Origin: Porphyridium purpureum
Lineage: Eukaryota; Rhodophyta; Bangiophyceae; Porphyridiales; Porphyridiaceae
DNA length: 64,000 bases
Reading direction: 5' to 3'
Assembly: GCA_008690995.1 (NCBI GenBank)
Contig: VRMN01000014.1
Span: forward strand, 1 to 64,000
The notes under the pieces are model-generated. The model was not told the origin of the DNA and searched no databases. It saw only the letters and a list, made by a program, of their open reading frames with translations. Positions 43,091-54,100 of the stretch are shown one piece after another. The translations under genes and the position numbers were made by a program. Each line of letters starts with the position of its first letter. Within the stretch, counting starts at the first letter, position 1.

Positions 43091-43270
43091 TGATTCTTAC
43101 CTCGACCATATCCGAGTAAGAATTGGCCTATTAATTCGGGCAGGCCGGTACCTTTCTAAACGCTTACTTCCCACCAGGAGCAGCAAGGCCCCGAAATAAT
43201 CGACACCGCTAATCACTGTCATTTCTACACATGGAGAAATTTCAAGAGCGCCCCGAAACTTCTATAAACA
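43090..43270. repeat. LTR-like remnant
   Basis: This stretch (TTACTTCC, CAGCAAGG, TGTCATTTCTACAC) parallels the sequence at 45555-45635 (TTACTTCC, CAGCAAGG, TGTCATTTCTGCAC), so both appear to be decayed copies of one LTR family. No coding part is attached with confidence. Confidence 0.4.
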
Positions 43271-45460
43271 GTTTTCCACTTTTCCGAGTTCGAAGAAATC
43301 GAACCGTTCAGGATGAATGGGGTTGAAGGGATTGCATACAATTCAGTAAGATCCCATGCCAGTGATGTATTTCGTACCGTCCATATGAATGCTTCGCCGT
43401 CTGGTACTTCCATCCTCTCAGCAAGTCACGGACTCTGAACCTTTTTCAGTGTCTCTCTGGCATTCGCATGAAGGCGTCCTTGGAAACCTTACTGCTTCTT
43501 CGCACCGAGTTGCGGCACTTCCTGGAGGACCCACCAGGCAGCATTGGCTTTCTAACATGCTGCATTGGTGGCGATCATGAGAAGATCATTAAAAAATATG
43601 TTTTCGATCAAAAACTCCATAAAATAGATTGTCGAGTACGGATCCGCAAAACAGAGGCTGGTTTCCGAAAAAACTATGAAACGTTTCTTGCGCACTCTCG
43701 TTTGAGAGGGAATCGCAAAGTCCGACGAAAATGAAGTTCAATGTTTCGCACAACATCGATAATCTTCATAGTTGCGTCCTTGTTTTTCTCGTCTAGGCGC
43801 TTGATGAGCGACTCATTAGTGCTGTCTTGGAGGGCGTCATGTTGAAACTCATCCTGCGAGCGATGTCACGTGAAGAAAAAGGCGTCTTCGAATCGTTGGC
43901 AACCCTGGCACAGGATGGATCCGCGACGCGCTACTCGAAGACACACGATAGCGCTTCGCACCTCGTTTATTATCGAAAGGTCCGCAATGCTTCGAATCAC
44001 GGCGCATGTAGACCGACCCCTTTAGTGTGCATCCCCGATGCCTGTGCAAGCATTGCCCGCTTTGCACTCGAAGTTTCAGTGGCTGTATTGATGGATCCGT
44101 AGCCAGGACATCGTTGCTTATCCGAAGCGTAAGACCATCACTGCGTCAGACAGTCGCTCTAGTCATCGAAGCGACGGGCCGGCTTTCGTCGATGAGACGA
44201 CGCTACGTACCGTACTCTTTTGATGAGGGAGCCCTCATCATCTATGCGTCCACCCCCATTTCTCAAAGCGAAAGAATATGTAATAACCATAAGCGTGTGC
44301 CTCGTGTGTAAGCTGCACCGGAACGTCACAATCACTTTTCTATGCGTTGCAGTGTATCCCACGCTGTTCTGCCGACAAGTTTCGGAGAGGTTGCATCATC
44401 AGTCTCTCGCTGGATACCTTAAAAAGGTTTCATGTGATTAAAAAGTCCTTGAGTGAACACTGGCTGAGGCGATGAGGAAAAGACAAGAGAATTGCGCGCA
44501 TCGAGAATATATCCGCCTGAAAAGCACTAAGACTCTGGACAGCAGAACGGTTGTGCTATTTGAGGCTCTGTCGTCATGATCGAAAAATTGCCACGTCATG
44601 AACAACCAGCAATGTCCCGCGGGCGCAGTAAATAGTCAAGTTTTCTGGCAAAAACAACGCCATCTGCTTTCCTAAAGTCTATACTCTCATGCGAACTTTG
44701 ATGCGGGAAATATCCCGCGTAGGAATGGTATTGCTGCTTACCAAGCTGCAGCTTTGCTGTTGGCAAAACCAACTGTTCAATTTTGCAAGCCTATACAATT
44801 TTAGCGAGACACACTCATACTGATCGGTTCAGAGTGAAAAGGACTCAAAAGCATATTTACTCTCATGCAAATATTCTCTTCCCCATTCCTGTTTGTACTT
44901 TGCTTGAAAAAAGTGGAGAGAAACTCCCTACCGCGACGTGCCTGCCTGCATCTGCATGCTGATACGTGTGCCGTGACACAATGTATCACAGCAAAGACAT
45001 CCGAAAGACTTTTGATGGATAACGAGTAGCAGTAGACACCGATAGATGGTTGTGCAATATTTTTCTCACCATTTAGGCCGCTGCCACTAAATTGGCCCCT
45101 AGACAGCGACACGAATGGTCAAGACTCCTATTATAGATCATGACGTCCATGTGCAGACTTCTACACATCAATATGATTGCCCAGAGTAGCGTCACCATCG
45201 TGCATACGAAAAGATTTGCGATGAACTTGTGGCCCCACCGATGTAAACGTGTCGTGATCGGCTCAGCTGGCAGACGCACTTTTATGCCTGCTCTCAGCAC
45301 ATGCCCTACTACTGCACGATCAACAAGCATATCGTCCAGCATAGTAATTCACACTTGCCCAAATTCGGCTGCTGATAAATTCGCAAGTCTGAGCACTGCA
45401 GGTTGAGAAGTCTGTGGTCAAGTATTTTTATGGCGGCATGAGGGTAGGGCATGTTATCAA
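43271..45460. other. Gene-poor region with short decayed frames
   Basis: 2.2 kb without an intact gene. Short open stretches on both strands (for example minus 44801-45112 and 45073-45342) carry no motif I recognise. The AT-rich character matches the neighbouring remnants. Confidence 0.35.
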
Positions 45461-45830
45461 CCTGTCTTCCCTTTTTACTTTTCTTCTCCTTTTTACCTCT
45501 TCTGTCTCCGAGCAAGGCCTGACCGGCTAGTCCGGGCACGCGCGTCGCCTTTTTATACTCTTACTTCCGCCAGAGACAGCAAGGCGCCAAGAGAAATGAC
45601 AATGCAAGTCATTGTCATTTCTGCACGTCTAAAAGTTTCTGGAACCTCTAGAAGCTTCTAGAAACGGTTAAACGGTCCACCGGGTTAACGGCTTACAGGT
45701 TTCGGGTCAACAAAACCGTTCTAGGTGACTGGGGTCGAACGGATAACAGGGCAAGTGTTCCTCCAAGGCTTTCTTTCTGTGTAAAGGTCACTGTACGGTA
45801 TCGGTACAGTTGAGAAGTACTCCAGACGGT
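45460..45830 (-). repeat. Decayed LTR, distantly like those of A and B
   Basis: The minus-strand layout resembles the A and B LTRs: on the plus strand a pyrimidine-rich tract (TTTTTACCTCTTCT), then CTTTTTATAC where the TATA box would be, then CAGCAAGG. A palindrome ATGACAATG-CAAGT-CATTGTCAT lies at about 45595-45621. No target duplication was found, so it is an old solo LTR or fragment. Confidence 0.45.
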
Positions 45831-45839
45831 GCAGCCGAT

Positions 45840-48110
45840 GAATGGGTATCGTGGCTCGCCTTTACTGTGGAGCGTCTGGCCGCGTTCTACTTCGATACCT
45901 GATCCTACGTTGGATGACTGCCTTGTCCAAGTTTACAATGGTCCGCTCTTGCATATCTGGGTCTTCCTTGACAATTTCGTAAAATTCGCTTGCCTCTTCC
46001 AGGAGAAACTCAATCTAGCGCATGCAATTTGTGTGTCGGCGCTCCAGAAAAATGCTTATTAGCTTGTGGCGCACCGCTTGTTCGAGATACGTTAAGGTAT
46101 TCCTGCCTTCAAGTGGAGCGGGACTCGATCGCGCCCAGACACGTCCTTCTTTAAACGCTTGGAATATACCGATTTATGTCTGCTCAAAACTGATTGCCGC
46201 GTTCCCGGATCTTGCCTGCCGCAGCAGGGGCTGCAAGTGAAGCTCCAGTCTCTCGTAGTGCCCATTCTCACCGTTTTTGCGACTGACAATCTGGCCTCTA
46301 TGTCGAATGTGGAAAGCTGTGGTCTTCTTGTCCTTCTGTGAGTTCATATCCGGAAGTCTGGATACCAAATTTTGTTATTCGTTCATCAGGCATCGGCCCA
46401 AAACATTCAACAAATCCAGCTCGTTGGCCCACCCGATGCGTGTTCGTTCCGAAAAGCTCTTAAACTTTGGCGCAATCTCGCCAAACCTCTCAAGCTCAAA
46501 CATTTCCTGCATCATGAAACCGCAGACCCATTTTCGAGCATTGCCTTGCTGATTCAGTTTCTGGCTGAAAATCTCTGTCCGGCGAAACTCGTACTGAGCA
46601 TATCGTCGAGGATCTTTCACCACTTTGAACCAATGGTTTTTTCCCCCCAGCTGTCGCCAGAAGAGCTTGCCGAAAAGAAAGCTGTCAATCGTCATTCCTT
46701 CACTGAAGAAGCAAACTGACTGCATACCCAAGAAAAAAATGCGCACAAATGCGGACCAGAAGTCTGCAACGCTTGGATCTACTTTTGCAAGGGCGGCGAA
46801 CAGCCGTTGGCGGTCGGGCGGCCCCTTATTCTCCTGCGTAAAGTCTGTAGTTGGTACTGCACGACCTCCGAAGTAAGTTTCATGGACTCTCTGACCTGAA
46901 ACGCGCGCCTGCACGAAATCGGGCTCTTTCAAAGCCCCGCAGCCTCGCTCGCTGGCTATTCTCAGAGGATGCACTGAACGTTCACGGTCCTCGTGATCAG
47001 CACCCTGAAAGAGAATCTTTGGACTCCTGTCGGCAGCGAGCGCTTCGCCCTCCAGAATCTGTGTGAGATAATTCTCGAGTCCTTGTCACTGTTTGATGCG
47101 CATTCCATCCTGTAATTTCGGAATGGACACGAAGCCAGAGACTTGAAGCACAATTTGGCATAACCAAGGCTCATCGCTTAGCTGCCGATGCCAAAGACCA
47201 TTTTGCAAAGTGTGCATTGATATCATGAGCGCATGAAGGGGCCTGCGGGCAAACGCCAGGTCTGGGATAGACATTCCGTCTCTGAACTCACTCATTTGAC
47301 CAAGCTGCTCATTGACTCATCTCGCCGTGGCCCTGTAACACTCGGACGTCAGCAGAAAATAAGCATTCAGGTCTTTCGTCGCACAAACGATGAGCGTGCT
47401 AGAGCTGAAAAGGTCGCAAGCCCACTTCCAAGCGATATCCCACAAGTTCATGTTGGCACCTTCCTGTGTGTTAGGCTGAGCGAAGAAAGAAACTGCCACG
47501 GCACTTCCGCCTGACCTTGATACTGTAGGATATCTCTTCAAGCGAAAGCGGAACTTTAGCCTGACTCCATGATCTGCTTTATCTGGCTCCGTCTCCTCTC
47601 GAATGGCTTCCGCCAAGTCGCGGATAGAGTTGTAGATTTCGACCGCATCATCCCACGTGACATGATGGTGGTTTCGTATCCATTCCAAGGATCGAAGTGC
47701 TCTTGTCGCTGATCTGCAACGTGACGTATGATATGCTTGTACATACGTCATTCTTCAGGATCGGTCAAACAGAAAGGATCTCTCAGCTTCACCAGCTTCG
47801 ATTGCCGTAATTGTCCTGTGCGCTGTCCGATCCATACGCGCTCGAACTCCTAGCGGTCTAAAAGCTCTTCGTGCAGCTTATCGCGCACATGCTCAAGAAA
47901 CACATGGGCAAAGTCACCGCCGACAACAGACGTGAGCTGAGCATCCGTGCCGTGCTTGGTCTGCGCTCGCCTTTCCATGCTCTTGTACGACGCACGCAGC
48001 CGTGTCAGCAGTTCCGCATTTCCAACTGCTCTCATACGTGGCAAGATGGACTGCTCGCAGAACTGTGCTCGAACGGCTTCTGGCTCCTCAACATGGCTCC
48101 GACGAATCAC
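45840..48110 (-). pseudogene. Degenerate coding region of unknown family
   Basis: A string of protein-like minus-strand open stretches: about 47850-48110, 47317-47751, 47086-47295, 46375-46974 (the longest, with FAALAKVDPSVADFWSAFVR) and 46174-46368. They follow one another in different frames with few and short gaps, as expected of a decayed long gene or one with introns. I recognise no domain. It could be an old mobile-element protein or a lost host gene. The individual pieces are not called as genes. Confidence 0.4.
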
Positions 48111-48560
48111 GACAAAGACGCGTTGGTTCGAACTAGCCGCCCGAAAATATCAGAAGTGACTGACAGTTGATGTCTCCGCGCGGATCTCAGGGAACGAGTC
48201 ACTGTGTATGCGTAAGTTTTTCGCACAATCCACAATGTCAGGCGGCCCGTGCCCAACAAATGTAAAAGGGGCTCCGTGCCGAGCGCAGAGGTCCCTAGTC
48301 ATCATGATGAGGAGGTCCTAATCGATTGCACACGCTAAGTTAAGCTCATCGTTGACGCCAGCAACTGGGCGACCTGCAGCCAATACTCTTGAACCTGTTA
48401 CGTTTCAGGTAACAGCCAACGCAGCGTCGTGCACACTGAATCCTTCATCCTCTATGCCTCGCTCGGTAGTACCATGGATCGTCCAGCATATCTTCTCATC
48501 CTCAGTGCGGAGAGAATGCAGCGTCTCGACAGTTGTCGCGAACTTCATCACAGTAACAAA
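48111..48560. other. Short unassigned region
   Basis: 450 bp between the decayed coding region and the B-like LTR. No feature recognised. Confidence 0.4.
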
Positions 48561-48589
48561 AAAGATGCACAAAATAAGGAGGGAAAGCA

Positions 48590-49250
48590 CAAGAACGAGT
48601 CAGTCACAGAACGGAAAATCCCACGTATAGCGGGGCTACAAGATGCTTTTCCCATCGGCACCTACAGGACTGGTATAGACAGGGGGCAGAGTGATGCAAC
48701 CCGTTTCTCAGGGCCAGCTGTCTACCCCCCCTCAGACGCGCTTTGTTACACAAGCTCTGCAAACCCCGTCACGCTTTCCAACGACCGCTCGTGCTCACTC
48801 CACTCTCTCGCGCTCAACCTTTACTTTTGCAATTGTCTTTCCTACTTGTCCCTCGCTTTACGTATCCCCGGTTTACATATACTCTGTCTCACACATGTTT
48901 CCCACTCCTGCACCCCCTTCTCCTATCACCTTCTCGGTCACCCTCTTCTCTACTCACCTATCCTTTATCGTCTTCCTCTCGCCTCCTCTCCGTCCCCAAT
49001 CTGCTCGTTGGTGGCCACCCCCTTCTATAGACTGCTCTCTGGTTTTCAGCAAACTTCCGTCCATTTTCCAGCCACTGACTCTAGAGCAAAAGGACGGTCT
49101 GTGGGATGGTGTACAGGCGGCTTTTGGGTCGGGTTCACTCTGCTCTACATTTCAAAGCGTAGTACTGCTCAAGAGTGCAGGAGTAGTGTGAACCCGCAAG
49201 GACTCTGTGCTTTACGAGCGCTCGAGGGGTTCACGGTACTCTAGGATGCA
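48590..49250 (-). repeat. Diverged solo LTR related to element B
   Basis: It aligns by eye with the B LTR in minus orientation: GGAAAATCCCACGTATAG against GGAAAATCCAACGTATAG, then a counterpart of the ACAGCACCGGTCTCGACAGG segment (ACAGGACTGGTATAGACAGG), then CTCTGCAAACCCCGTCACGC and AACGACC segments in the same order. Near 49190-49235 an inverted repeat (GTGTGAACCC and GGGGTTCAC) stands where the B LTR has its terminal hairpin. It is much diverged, so old. It lies head-to-head with the right B copy. Confidence 0.65.
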
Positions 49251-49266
49251 AGTGGGAGATATTCAA

Positions 49267-49298
49267 CACAAATGTTAGGGTTACTCTAGGGTTAGAGG
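49267..49298 (-). repeat. Short telomere-like repeat (TTAGGGTTACTCTAGGG)
   Basis: About 1.7 units of the 11-bp satellite found at 6455-6925, in opposite orientation: TTAGGGTTACTCTAGGGTT on the plus strand. It lies about 80 bp outside the right B element and just beyond the old B-like LTR. The G-rich strand reads outward to the right, as a right-end telomere would. Confidence 0.65.
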
Positions 49299-49401
49299 CG
49301 TTTTTCAGGTAGGGTGGGCCCTGCGGTTCGGCCATACCATAGTACAGTTGCTTCGGGCTACAGTACAGTTGCGTCGGACCATGGATTAAAAGTGTTCCGG
49401 T

Positions 49402-49500
49402 CCGAGAGACGCCCTGGGTGTACACCCGGAGGTACGGCGTCTCGGAATTGTTTGAGGTACAGGGGCTTTTTCGCCCGCGTGGTTTTTTACCCTGTACCTC
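49402..49500 (+). promoter_or_regulatory. Two hairpins at the start of the B LTR
   Basis: Hairpin one: CCGAGAGACGCC (49402) pairs with GGCGTCTCGG (49436), with an inner GGGTGTACACCC palindrome. Hairpin two: GAGGTACAGGG (49454) pairs perfectly with CCCTGTACCTC (49490). Element A's LTR starts with the same CCGAGAGACGCC followed by another palindrome (AGGGTTTTG-AGTA-CAAAACCCT). A conserved structural signal in the LTR, perhaps for polyadenylation or integrase recognition, is inferred. Confidence 0.6.
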
Positions 49501-49710
49501 TGGTTTTGTGCATTGTTGTCTTTCGCCCCGAGGAGCCGTAGTCGCGTGTCCGAGGGAAGCAGGAGCCGCTTGGCGGCCGGCCGGCACCCATTGAGCCGCT
49601 TGCTGACGTGGCTGGCTGTGGCTTCGTTCCGTGGAACGAACGGAGGAAAGCCCAGCCTTTTGGGAGAAATAATTTCTCCCTTCCGCGTCAAGGACAGCAA
49701 GGACGGCGGG

Positions 49711-49720
49711 GTATATAATG
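49711..49720 (+). promoter_or_regulatory. TATA box of element B LTR
   Basis: GGGGTATATAATGGG lies about 330 bp into the LTR, followed by a purine-rich stretch. The same box occurs in all four B LTRs. It is the likely core promoter for element RNA, placing the R region in the second half of the LTR. Confidence 0.65.
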
Positions 49721-50187
49721 GGCGCGGGCCCGTGCGGTTCCCCGGATTTCTAGAGAGCGGAAGAAGTAGAGGCAAGGGAGAAGGACACAGAGAATAAAGG
49801 AAGAGTTGTTCTTTGGTGTCGGGTGCCTGGGCGTGGTCGTCGGAAGGCGTGGGGCCTTTTGCTGAGCCTGTGTAGCAGAGCCAGCAGCACATCGTGTCTG
49901 GGGGGTTTCGGTGCTCTTAGAGCACTGAAGGCAGACGGCGGCTTTGTCCGTTACGACACCCTGCCCCTGTCGAGACCGGTGCTGTCTGTGCCGACGCGAA
50001 GGGCAATAGTAGAGGCCCTATACGTTGGATTTTCCACGCCCCGGGTATTCGTCGTCTGTGTTGTGTGCGTCGTGTGGTTGTGTTCTCTGTGCTGTGTGCG
50101 TCGTGTTGCTGGGGTTCGGTCATCTGAGAAGGGTTGTGTCATCCGGGTTCGTGCGCTTGTCATCATCAAGCGTGCGAGAATTTAAAG

Positions 50188-50199
50188 TGGTATCATCGC
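50188..50199 (+). other. Primer-binding site of element B
   Basis: TGGTATCATCGC immediately follows the 5' LTR. The first eight bases match the TGGTATCA start of the initiator-Met tRNA binding sites common in copia elements. Element A has the same site in the same position. Confidence 0.75.
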
Positions 50200-50209
50200 A
50201 TCGGCGAAG

Positions 50210-51166
50210 ATGGATTCTGAGGGAATGGACGTGCAGGGCCTGCAGGGCGGCGCGTCGTGGATTGAAGCTTTCAACCAGCTTCATGCTCGTATCGGAGGAC
50301 AAGAAATGATGATTGTGCAGCTGCAGGAGGGAAATCGCCTCTTGCAGGAGATGCTGCAGAATGTGATGCATCAGGCATCTGTGTCAGCTGGTCCCGGCGA
50401 AACGGAAAGGACCGTTGCATCGCTGATTGGACGCAGCTTGAGGAAATACGACGGACAGCGCGACAAACTCGTTGTGAACGAGTGGTTGTCGAGGATGAAG
50501 CAAGACTTGGACATGTGCATGCCAGCTGGAGCGCTCGAGTCGCAGAAGGTGATCGTAGCGTCGCGCTTCTTTGAGAAGGATGCCGCGCTGTTGTGGGCAG
50601 CTCGCCCTGAAGAACAGAGGATGGCATTGGCCGAGTCCGGTTGGAATGCGTTCGCGAGCTTCGTGCGGACGGCATTTGAGCCGCCGCAGGCATACCTGAC
50701 TGCTCGAACGAACTTGTATCAGCTGAAGCAGGGCAAGATGACTGTTGCTGAGTTTGAGCAGCGCCTGAGGATGGTGGCTCTGTCCGTGGATAGTGTGACA
50801 GATGCCGAGCTCAACACCATCTTCACTCTCGGCCTGAAGGAGAAGCTTCGCCTTGAGGTGGCGCGTCAGGACACGAAGACGCTGGAAGAGTCGCTGAGGG
50901 CGGCGTTGGCTGCGGAGCAGGTTGGTAGGTTTGGAGGAGACATGAGGGAGGCTTTTCATGGCGCCTCGAGTCCAAACTACCGGAACAGCTCGTCGTATGC
51001 CGGGACGGCGCCAATGGATTTGGGCGTCGTGGAGAAACGCCAGCCGGAGAAGCGCAAGCATGCGGACATGGGCAAAGTCAGATGCTACCATTGCGGGCAG
51101 CGCGGCCACATCAAACCCAATTGCCCAAAGCGGAATGGGCACTTGGCGGGAGGCCCGGAAAACTAA
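50210..51166 (+). CDS. Element B Gag (right copy)
   Basis: 318 residues, same protein as at 15113-16069: retrotrans_gag-like centre and CCHC knuckle CYHCGQRGHIKPNC near the end. It starts at the first ATG after the primer-binding site. Confidence 0.93.
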   Translation: MDSEGMDVQGLQGGASWIEAFNQLHARIGGQEMMIVQLQEGNRLLQEMLQNVMHQASVSAGPGETERTVASLIGRSLRKYDGQRDKLVVNEWLSRMKQDLDMCMPAGALESQKVIVASRFFEKDAALLWAARPEEQRMALAESGWNAFASFVRTAFEPPQAYLTARTNLYQLKQGKMTVAEFEQRLRMVALSVDSVTDAELNTIFTLGLKEKLRLEVARQDTKTLEESLRAALAAEQVGRFGGDMREAFHGASSPNYRNSSSYAGTAPMDLGVVEKRQPEKRKHADMGKVRCYHCGQRGHIKPNCPKRNGHLAGGPEN

Positions 51167-54100
51167 AACCTCGAGGGAGAAGTTGGGAGGTGCACTCGAG
51201 GGGAACGGAACCTCCCGGGATGGGCTTTGTAGGTGAGGTCTGGCGCGCTGATGCGGCGTCGAGGTTGCTCTACAAGCGTGGAACTTTAGATGGCGAGTCT
51301 GTCCAATTTCTGGTGGACAGCGGAGCATCGCACAATTTTCTTGGATCTCGCTTTGTCGGCAGATTTGAAGGGCGCGAGAACGGAATGGTCAAGCTTGCGG
51401 GTGGGCAAAGTGTCTTAGTGCATGGCCCGGTGTTGCAGCATGTTGATCTTGGGTTCTGGAAAGGGCCGGTCAAGTTTTATGTCGGACCGCTGCAAATGGA
51501 TGCAATTCTCGGGTGGGACTGGCTGAGTCGCGTGAACCCGAGGATTGATTGGCAGAGGGGTTCGATGGACTTGGGACTTGAAAATGTGGAAGATTGTGCG
51601 ATGGTGAATGTCGTGGACGCTCTTTCCGAGTCAAGCGGAAATCAAGCGTACGATGGAGAAGAGGAGAGTGCCAGTGAAGGGGTCGAAGGAAAGATGGCCG
51701 GGATGGAACATGCGTTGACTTACATGCCGATGCGGGATGATTGTGAGACGTGTGTTGTGGCCAAGATCAAGAGCCGACCAGCAAGAAGGCTGGAGAAGGA
51801 CTTGTCCACTTTGTCGTTCAATGACGAAGTTGGGATCGACCTGGTGGAGCCCGGACGTAACGTGGAAGCCATCGATGGAGCAAAGTATATACTGACGCAC
51901 ATCGATAGAGCGACGAGGTGGGCCACACTGGCAGGATTGAGAGCCAAAACGCATACGGCGGTTGCTGAAGCTTGGACAAGCGTGCAAGCCGGGCGAGGAT
52001 GGCCAAAGGTACTGAGGACAGATGATGGAAACGAGTTCAGGGGAAATGTGAGCAATTTGGTACGGGAGAATCTCGTGAAGCATGAGATTGGCGTCCCACA
52101 TAGACCAAATAGCCACGCTGAACAGGAACGTTTCCATCATACTTTGAATCAGGGGGTACGAGCAAATCTCCTGCAGTCTGGGCTGGGAAAGCGGTGGTTT
52201 TTGCATGCCGCTCAGCATTTCGTCTTCATGTTCAATCGGCTGCACCCAGACAAGAGGTCTGGGAAGTCTCCGTATGAAATGAGGTACGGTGAGAGATGGA
52301 AGCGGGGGAAGGTAGCAGTACCATTTGGATGCAAGGTGGTGTTCAAGAATGATCAACCTGAGAACAAGTATGCACCCAGAGGAAAGATTGGAGTCCTTGT
52401 TGGAGTTGCGGAGCATCCGCTGGCAATCTGGGTCCTTCCTCAGGAGGAGTGGACGAGTGCGGCACCGAGGCTGACTCGCACTCAGGACTTCAAGGCGTTC
52501 CCTGAAGTGTTTCCAATGCGGACTTTGGAAACAAGGGATGACGAGGAGGTCTCGGCACGTGAGGGTGAAATCGACTTTCACTCTAGGCAGGAAGAACCGG
52601 ATAGTCAAGAGACTATGGTGTTGCCTACGAATACGGCCGAGGCGCGTGAATCCGGGAACTTGGAGGAGGATGTTCCCCTACCTGTTGGAAGAAGGGGGAA
52701 ACGAAAACCCAGGGTATCTTGGAGCCGGGAAGAGGATCAGGCCATCATGGATGGCTTACGGCTCTTTGGCTGGGGGAAGTGGGAAAGAACTCTGCAAGAA
52801 TACAAGGCAGTGTTCCGCGATTCAAGAAACGGAAAGGATGTGCGAGCCCGGGCTCATAATATGGGCCTCTCGGAGGAAAATTGGAGGCAACGCGCAGGAG
52901 TTGCTCCAGAAACACCGCAATTGAACTTGACAACTTTGTTGCAGACGAGCCAAGCTCTGGCTTCTTCGGCTGGAAGAGAAGCCATGCAAAAAGAAGTGGA
53001 CTTGATGATCCGATTCAAGGTATGGGATGAGCAACCTATTTCAAGGGAAGAAGCTCTCAAGGTCCCAGGCGCACGATTTGTGCGGACACACTTTATATTC
53101 GGATTGAAGTTCGCTGAGCTTCCGGAGGAGTTTCGCAAGGTCAAGTGTCGGCTTGTTGCTGGTGGAAATAGGATTTGGGATGCCTCAGGGAAGGTCACTC
53201 AGGATGTGTTTGACTATGAGGTGCCCGCGGGCCTGTCTGCAATCAGAATGTTGATAGCTTTGGCCGCGATCCTGGGATTGAAAATCGTGTCGTTCGATGT
53301 GACGTCGGCGTACTTACACGCTGACTTGTCAGGACCACCGACGTTTGCCATGTTGCCCCCTCATGTTCCAGGAGGAGGTGATGGACTTCTCGTTCGCTTG
53401 AGAAGGGCGCTTTATGGCTTGCCAAGAAGCGGGTCTGACTTTTCCATCGATGCCCGCAGAAAACTTCAGAAGTTCGGGTGGGATTTGATTCACGGCGAGA
53501 AGAATGTATACGTGAAAAAGATGGCGGGAAGTGCATCTGTTGCACTCTTGGCCTTGTATGTCGATGATGGCCTGCTCGCGTGTGCCGAGAAGGATCGGGG
53601 TGAGATATTTCGAGAGTTGAGGTCAGAGTTCCTCATTGAGAAGGAGCCAGAAGTCCTCTCGGAAGGTACCCCGTTGAGGTTCCTAGGTCTCACGATCTCG
53701 GAGTCGGCGGCACGGCTTTCGTTGGATCATGATCACTACCAAGCTTTGGTGGTGAAGGAATTCGAAGAAGAACTTGGGCAGGTGCTGCGAGCGGTGAAAT
53801 CACCAGGTGAGAAGATGAATGCTGACGCTGTATTGGATGTTCAAGTCGAACATGGACATCTGAAAATACGCGAGCATGTTGGGCGGCTGCTGTGGTTGGC
53901 CAGGACGGTCAGACCGGATATCTCGTACGCAGTTGGAGTGGTGGCTCGGTACGTGGATAGCTGGAACGTCGCAGCTGAGAGACTCCTGGTTCGCGTCATG
54001 CAATACTTGAAGGTTCCTCGTGAACCACTTGAGTATTTGCGGATGACGTCATTGAAGGTCGGTGACGTAAGCGTCTTGGGCTATGCTGATGCCGACTTCG

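Larger units (their letters stand above)
49380..50187 (+). repeat. 5' LTR of right B copy, mosaic
   Basis: An LTR of about 808 bp. The outer half (to about 49810) is diverged and the inner half is identical in kind to the left copy, including the internal repeat of about 30 bp near 50072-50115. Two inverted repeats lie at 49402-49445 and 49454-49500. Confidence 0.88.
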
